This document shows, one piece after another, positions 5,016-7,731 of a DNA stretch of 7,731 nt. Source of the stretch: CAYZXL01 sp964482435 (GTDB taxonomy: Bacteria > Auribacterota > JABMQX01); the NCBI GenBank assembly GCA_964482435.1, contig CAYZXL010000119.1:1-7731 (forward strand), read 5' to 3'. The notes under the pieces are model-generated. The model was not told the DNA's origin, ran no database searches, and saw only the letters and a program-made list of their open reading frames with translations. Both the position numbers and the translations under genes were made by a program. Positions within the stretch are counted from its first letter, which is position 1. Each line of letters starts with the position of its first letter.

Positions 5016-7217
5016 ATGCTGAGCAAGCAAGCCTTCGTTCTCACCCAACTCTTGGGTCCAAATGACCCGACGGTGCAGTCTCTGGTCTGGGCGGCGAATA
5101 ATCCCGAGATGCAGCAAACCGCAGAAGAGCTTCTTGAGGGCCTCGCCAGGAGCAGGGGTCTGGACCCCCAGAATCCTCCAGCCTTCGGCTTGCCCGTAGG
5201 GCTGTCCCCGAGCGATTACCCGGTGGGCAGGGCGAAGTGCGGCGAACTGCTCGGCGATGAGATCGGCCCGTCTGACCAAGACCTCACGGGCCACGGTGGT
5301 GTCTTTGGAGTCAGCGGCTTAGGAAAGACCACTGTGATTAATCTGATCTTGCTTGGTTTCACGAAAGGTCCCAACGCCCGAAGCGACAATACGTTTTTGG
5401 TCCTTGCTCCGCACGACGAGTATCGGAACCTTTTGCCCCTTTTTTCACGCGACGAGCTACTTTGGCTGGAACCGGATGACCTTGCGATCAACCCTCTCGA
5501 GGTCCCCATGGACTCACAAGGCAGACGCGTCATGTCGCCGGACAAGTGGGCCGGGAACATTAGGGGGTTGCTGAGACTGGCGTGGTTGAACGAGCCGTCG
5601 CTCAACTTGTGCCATAAGAAACTGATCGAGCTATACGAGGAACAGCATGTCTTCGACACCGCAGGCGATTACCCTTCTGTTTCAGACCTCGTCGCAGCTC
5701 TGGAGCGTCAAAAGGAGCCGCCGGGCTCGGATGGGGCCCGTGCCAGGGAAAAGGTGCTCGACCGGCTTTGCGCAATCAGGTCCATGCTCCCCGGCCTCGA
5801 CGTTCGGCGGTCGCGGAACATTCACGGACTTTTTGGCCGACGTTCAGCAATCCTCGACCTCGCCCAGACCAGCGATCTCGCCCTTCCGCTGCTGTTCAAT
5901 CTTCTTGTCCTGATACTGGAGTGCGCGTTCAACCAGATGCCTGGCGAGCCAACGCGCCACATCCTGGTCGTGGAAGAAGCGAGCCTGCTCCTCGGCGGTC
6001 AAATCCGTGAGCGAACCGCCGACCTGAACGAAAGCCGGGGCCTGTCCGTGCTGAGGTCGCTACGCAAGGCTGGTTTCAGCGGATGGATTGTCAACCAGCT
6101 TGTTTCCGACCTTGATGCGGCCGTGGTCGGCAACCTGTCCTCGGTTTGTTGTCTCAGGCTCGTCCAGAACCGCTGCATCGCCCAGGCCGCCTCGACGCTC
6201 GGCCTCCAGCCCTGGCAGCAACGTGAGTTGGCTCTCCTTCCGGCGAGGGAAGCCATCGTGCGTCTCTCCCGGCATCCGGGGGCAATCCATCTGGCCGTAA
6301 ACGATGCCATCAACATTTTGCCTGACCCGCGTTGCGCCCCCAGTCGTGAAGAGGCCAGGTCCCGCAGCAAGCCAGTGCTTGACTCGATTCCATTTGTGCC
6401 GGGGCCCTCACCGGATCGGATTCACTCCGGCGTGGGAAACGCAACGTCTGCAACTACCCAGATCACCGTCCCTCCGCCCAAACCGAAGCCCAGTTGCGCG
6501 GCTTGCCAGACGGTGGGCGTCACGCTGGATCGCGACGAGCACAAGGACATGGAAGCGATTTGCGAAGAACCGGCCGACGGGGTCCTCGACAGATGCGACA
6601 GGGTGAGGATGACACGAGAGGAAGAGTCCGTTGCACGGAGAGCCCTTATAAACATGGGCCTGGTGAGGTGCGCGGGCTCGGTGGGAAGAAGTCGTCTGTT
6701 GTTCGAGCCAACGAGCGGCAAAGGGACCGCGTGGGCAGCCTCCCATGCAATTGCCATTCCCGCATACCACGGAGGCATCGTCCACGAATTTTGCAGGAGA
6801 AAGACCGAGCAGAGGCTCGCGCGGATTTTCCCCGGAGCTAAGTTTCTGCATCGTGATACTGGCCAGCCAGGCGGTGTGAGGCCGGATAGTCTGATCATTC
6901 TCCCTGGGACCGACGGACAACGATTGGCCATTCAGGTTGTCGTTGCCAACCAGCCGGAGCGCGAGGCGATCAACCTGCTGAAGCTGTGCGGCATCACGCC
7001 AGATACCGGCGGACAGAACGTCGCGGCGAACGGCGCTGGGTGGATTGACCGCGTGCTTAGTGTTGCCATCAACAAGCGAGTGCAAGCCAGCGTTGAGAGC
7101 GCGGTCGGGGAACTCAACGGCGGACAGCTTCCTGACAAGCTGACTTTCATCGACATGGAGTCCGTTCTCCGCCCATCCAGTGACCTTGCGTCCATTCTGC
7201 AAAAGGACGTCTCATGA
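5016..7217 (+). CDS. HerA/VirB4-like ATPase with degenerate nuclease-like C-terminal domain
   Basis: A 733-residue ATPase of the HerA/FtsK superfamily, whose members drive DNA or protein translocation as hexamers. Walker A is GVSGLGKT (98-105) and Walker B ILVVEE (316-321). The conserved Gln downstream is Gln361 in WIVNQ (357-361), after the basic RSLRKAG segment, and INPLEVP near 155 is typical of the group. Residues about 455-495 are a Pro/Ser linker ending in Cys494-x2-Cys497. Residues about 530-580 look like a winged helix. Residues about 600-733 resemble a restriction-endonuclease-like fold (FPGAKFLH, RPDSLIIL, LAIQVVVANQ). Asp624 is kept, but Gln640 replaces the usual acidic residue and the Lys position is Val, so nuclease activity is doubtful. 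ATG 5016 has AAGG at 5003-5006. Alternatives are a conjugation coupling-type ATPase or a defence translocase. Context ties it to the upstream membrane and zinc-finger proteins. Confidence 0.85.
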   Translation: MLSKQAFVLTQLLGPNDPTVQSLVWAANNPEMQQTAEELLEGLARSRGLDPQNPPAFGLPVGLSPSDYPVGRAKCGELLGDEIGPSDQDLTGHGGVFGVSGLGKTTVINLILLGFTKGPNARSDNTFLVLAPHDEYRNLLPLFSRDELLWLEPDDLAINPLEVPMDSQGRRVMSPDKWAGNIRGLLRLAWLNEPSLNLCHKKLIELYEEQHVFDTAGDYPSVSDLVAALERQKEPPGSDGARAREKVLDRLCAIRSMLPGLDVRRSRNIHGLFGRRSAILDLAQTSDLALPLLFNLLVLILECAFNQMPGEPTRHILVVEEASLLLGGQIRERTADLNESRGLSVLRSLRKAGFSGWIVNQLVSDLDAAVVGNLSSVCCLRLVQNRCIAQAASTLGLQPWQQRELALLPAREAIVRLSRHPGAIHLAVNDAINILPDPRCAPSREEARSRSKPVLDSIPFVPGPSPDRIHSGVGNATSATTQITVPPPKPKPSCAACQTVGVTLDRDEHKDMEAICEEPADGVLDRCDRVRMTREEESVARRALINMGLVRCAGSVGRSRLLFEPTSGKGTAWAASHAIAIPAYHGGIVHEFCRRKTEQRLARIFPGAKFLHRDTGQPGGVRPDSLIILPGTDGQRLAIQVVVANQPEREAINLLKLCGITPDTGGQNVAANGAGWIDRVLSVAINKRVQASVESAVGELNGGQLPDKLTFIDMESVLRPSSDLASILQKDVS

Positions 7218-7246
7218 CGAGGTGGATGGACACAAGGACATCAAAA

Positions 7247-7252
7247 AAGGAG
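7247..7252 (+). promoter_or_regulatory. Ribosome binding site of the last, partial gene
   Basis: AAGGAG lies nine bases before ATG 7262 in the 44-base gap after the HerA-like gene. This gap has no hairpin or promoter-like sequence that I can see, so the last gene is probably still in the operon. Confidence 0.7.
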
Positions 7253-7261
7253 TAAGCACGG

Positions 7262-7731
7262 ATGAAACCCTATCGCGATCCCATGCGCGACCAGATAAGC
7301 GCTATGGAGCGCCATACGGAGTTCTCCTTCGCCCGGGAGCGAGATTTCGGTATCGACCTGGAGGAACTGGACGAGCTTTTCGAGGACCCCTCGGCACGGG
7401 CCCTCGGCGAGGTCGAGGCGAGCATCGAGGGGGCCCTGGTCCCGCCTGCCGACCTCGGACTTCTCGAACCATCCCTTCCTGCACCCACCGAGCCCCCCCT
7501 GCGCGGACCTGTGAGCAGCGGGCCTCCGATACCGTCCGAACTGACCGGACGGCCGTGGATCGAGCTGAAGGCCCCGCTTGCGGCCATACCCTTTTTCGCC
7601 CCGGACGGCCTGGCGCCCTCGCCCTACTCGGCGCACCGTGGCGGAGGGACGGGCATCCGCAACAGCGGCGCGTCAGCAACCACTCGCTGGTGTCCCGAAG
7701 ACAAACAGTTTGTCGCCGAGGAGACCTGTCG
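7262..7731 (+). CDS. Partial acidic, Pro-rich protein entering a Cys motif (3' end missing)
   Basis: The first 156 codons are present and the frame is still open at the window edge. I do not recognise a family. Residues 1-60 are charged and strongly acidic in the middle (GIDLEELDELFEDP, about 31-44), which suggests a short helix that could bind a partner. Residues 60-135 are rich in Pro, Ala, Gly and Ser and probably form a flexible linker. At the end, Trp143-Cys144-Pro-Glu and Cys156 look like the start of a small Cys-based, possibly zinc-binding, module, most of which lies outside the window. The ATG at 7262 is chosen for its AAGGAG. The gene follows the HerA-like gene closely and in the same direction. 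An adaptor or tethering role would suit this architecture but is only a guess. Confidence 0.65.
   Translation, partial: MKPYRDPMRDQISAMERHTEFSFARERDFGIDLEELDELFEDPSARALGEVEASIEGALVPPADLGLLEPSLPAPTEPPLRGPVSSGPPIPSELTGRPWIELKAPLAAIPFFAPDGLAPSPYSAHRGGGTGIRNSGASATTRWCPEDKQFVAEETC

Noticed and set aside
6408..7202. 264-codon minus-strand open frame
   Set aside because: It lies opposite the HerA-like C-terminal domain. The composition is low in recognisable structure and no ribosome site or motif supports it.

Overview
The window reads as one co-directional plus-strand operon of about nine genes in a GC-rich prokaryote. Nothing convincing is coded on the minus strand, and I see no RNA gene, IS element, CRISPR array or attachment site. 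Shine-Dalgarno sites, TTG and GTG starts and 4-bp stop/start overlaps point to a bacterium. The Cdc48-type ATPase and archaemetzincin have an archaeal flavour but both also occur in bacteria. The phylum cannot be fixed from this sequence, and an archaeon is not excluded.

Layout. Bases 67-333 encode a small protein ending in a Tyr/Asp-rich acidic tail made partly by a 9-bp tandem repeat. A strong GC-rich hairpin (351-389) separates it from an unrecognised 103-residue protein (431-742). Next come a two-ring Cdc48/p97-like AAA+ ATPase (729-2861), an archaemetzincin-type zinc peptidase (2858-3505) and a protein with a textbook AN1 zinc finger (3518-4147). A disturbed stretch of about 180 bp (4148-4330) precedes a second Cys-rich treble-clef-like protein (4331-4759). 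A three-helix membrane protein (4756-5013) and a HerA/VirB4-like ATPase with a degenerate nuclease-like C-terminal domain (5016-7217) follow. Last is an acidic, Pro-rich protein that runs off the window end (7262 onward).

How they may work together. In eukaryotes AN1-finger proteins (Cuz1, ZFAND1, ZFAND2) are known partners of Cdc48/p97. Here an AN1 protein, a second zinc-finger protein and a zinc peptidase are translationally linked to a Cdc48-like unfoldase. No ubiquitin-like protein, E1, E2 or JAB peptidase is visible. The simplest inference is a substrate-remodelling module: zinc-finger adaptors, unfoldase and peptidase. It sits in one transcription unit with a membrane anchor and a HerA-type translocase, so a role in defence, mobile-element biology or envelope/DNA transactions is possible but unproven. 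I do not recognise this gene combination as a named system.

The AAA protein has a compromised first ring (Asp in place of the Walker B Glu, no sensor-1 Asn) and an intact second ring, as in Pex1-type ATPases. The peptidase has Glu where metzincins carry Gly. The HerA-like protein has lost the expected nuclease residues. Two places near 4030-4330 look like frame disruptions, through real decay, sequencing error or recoding.
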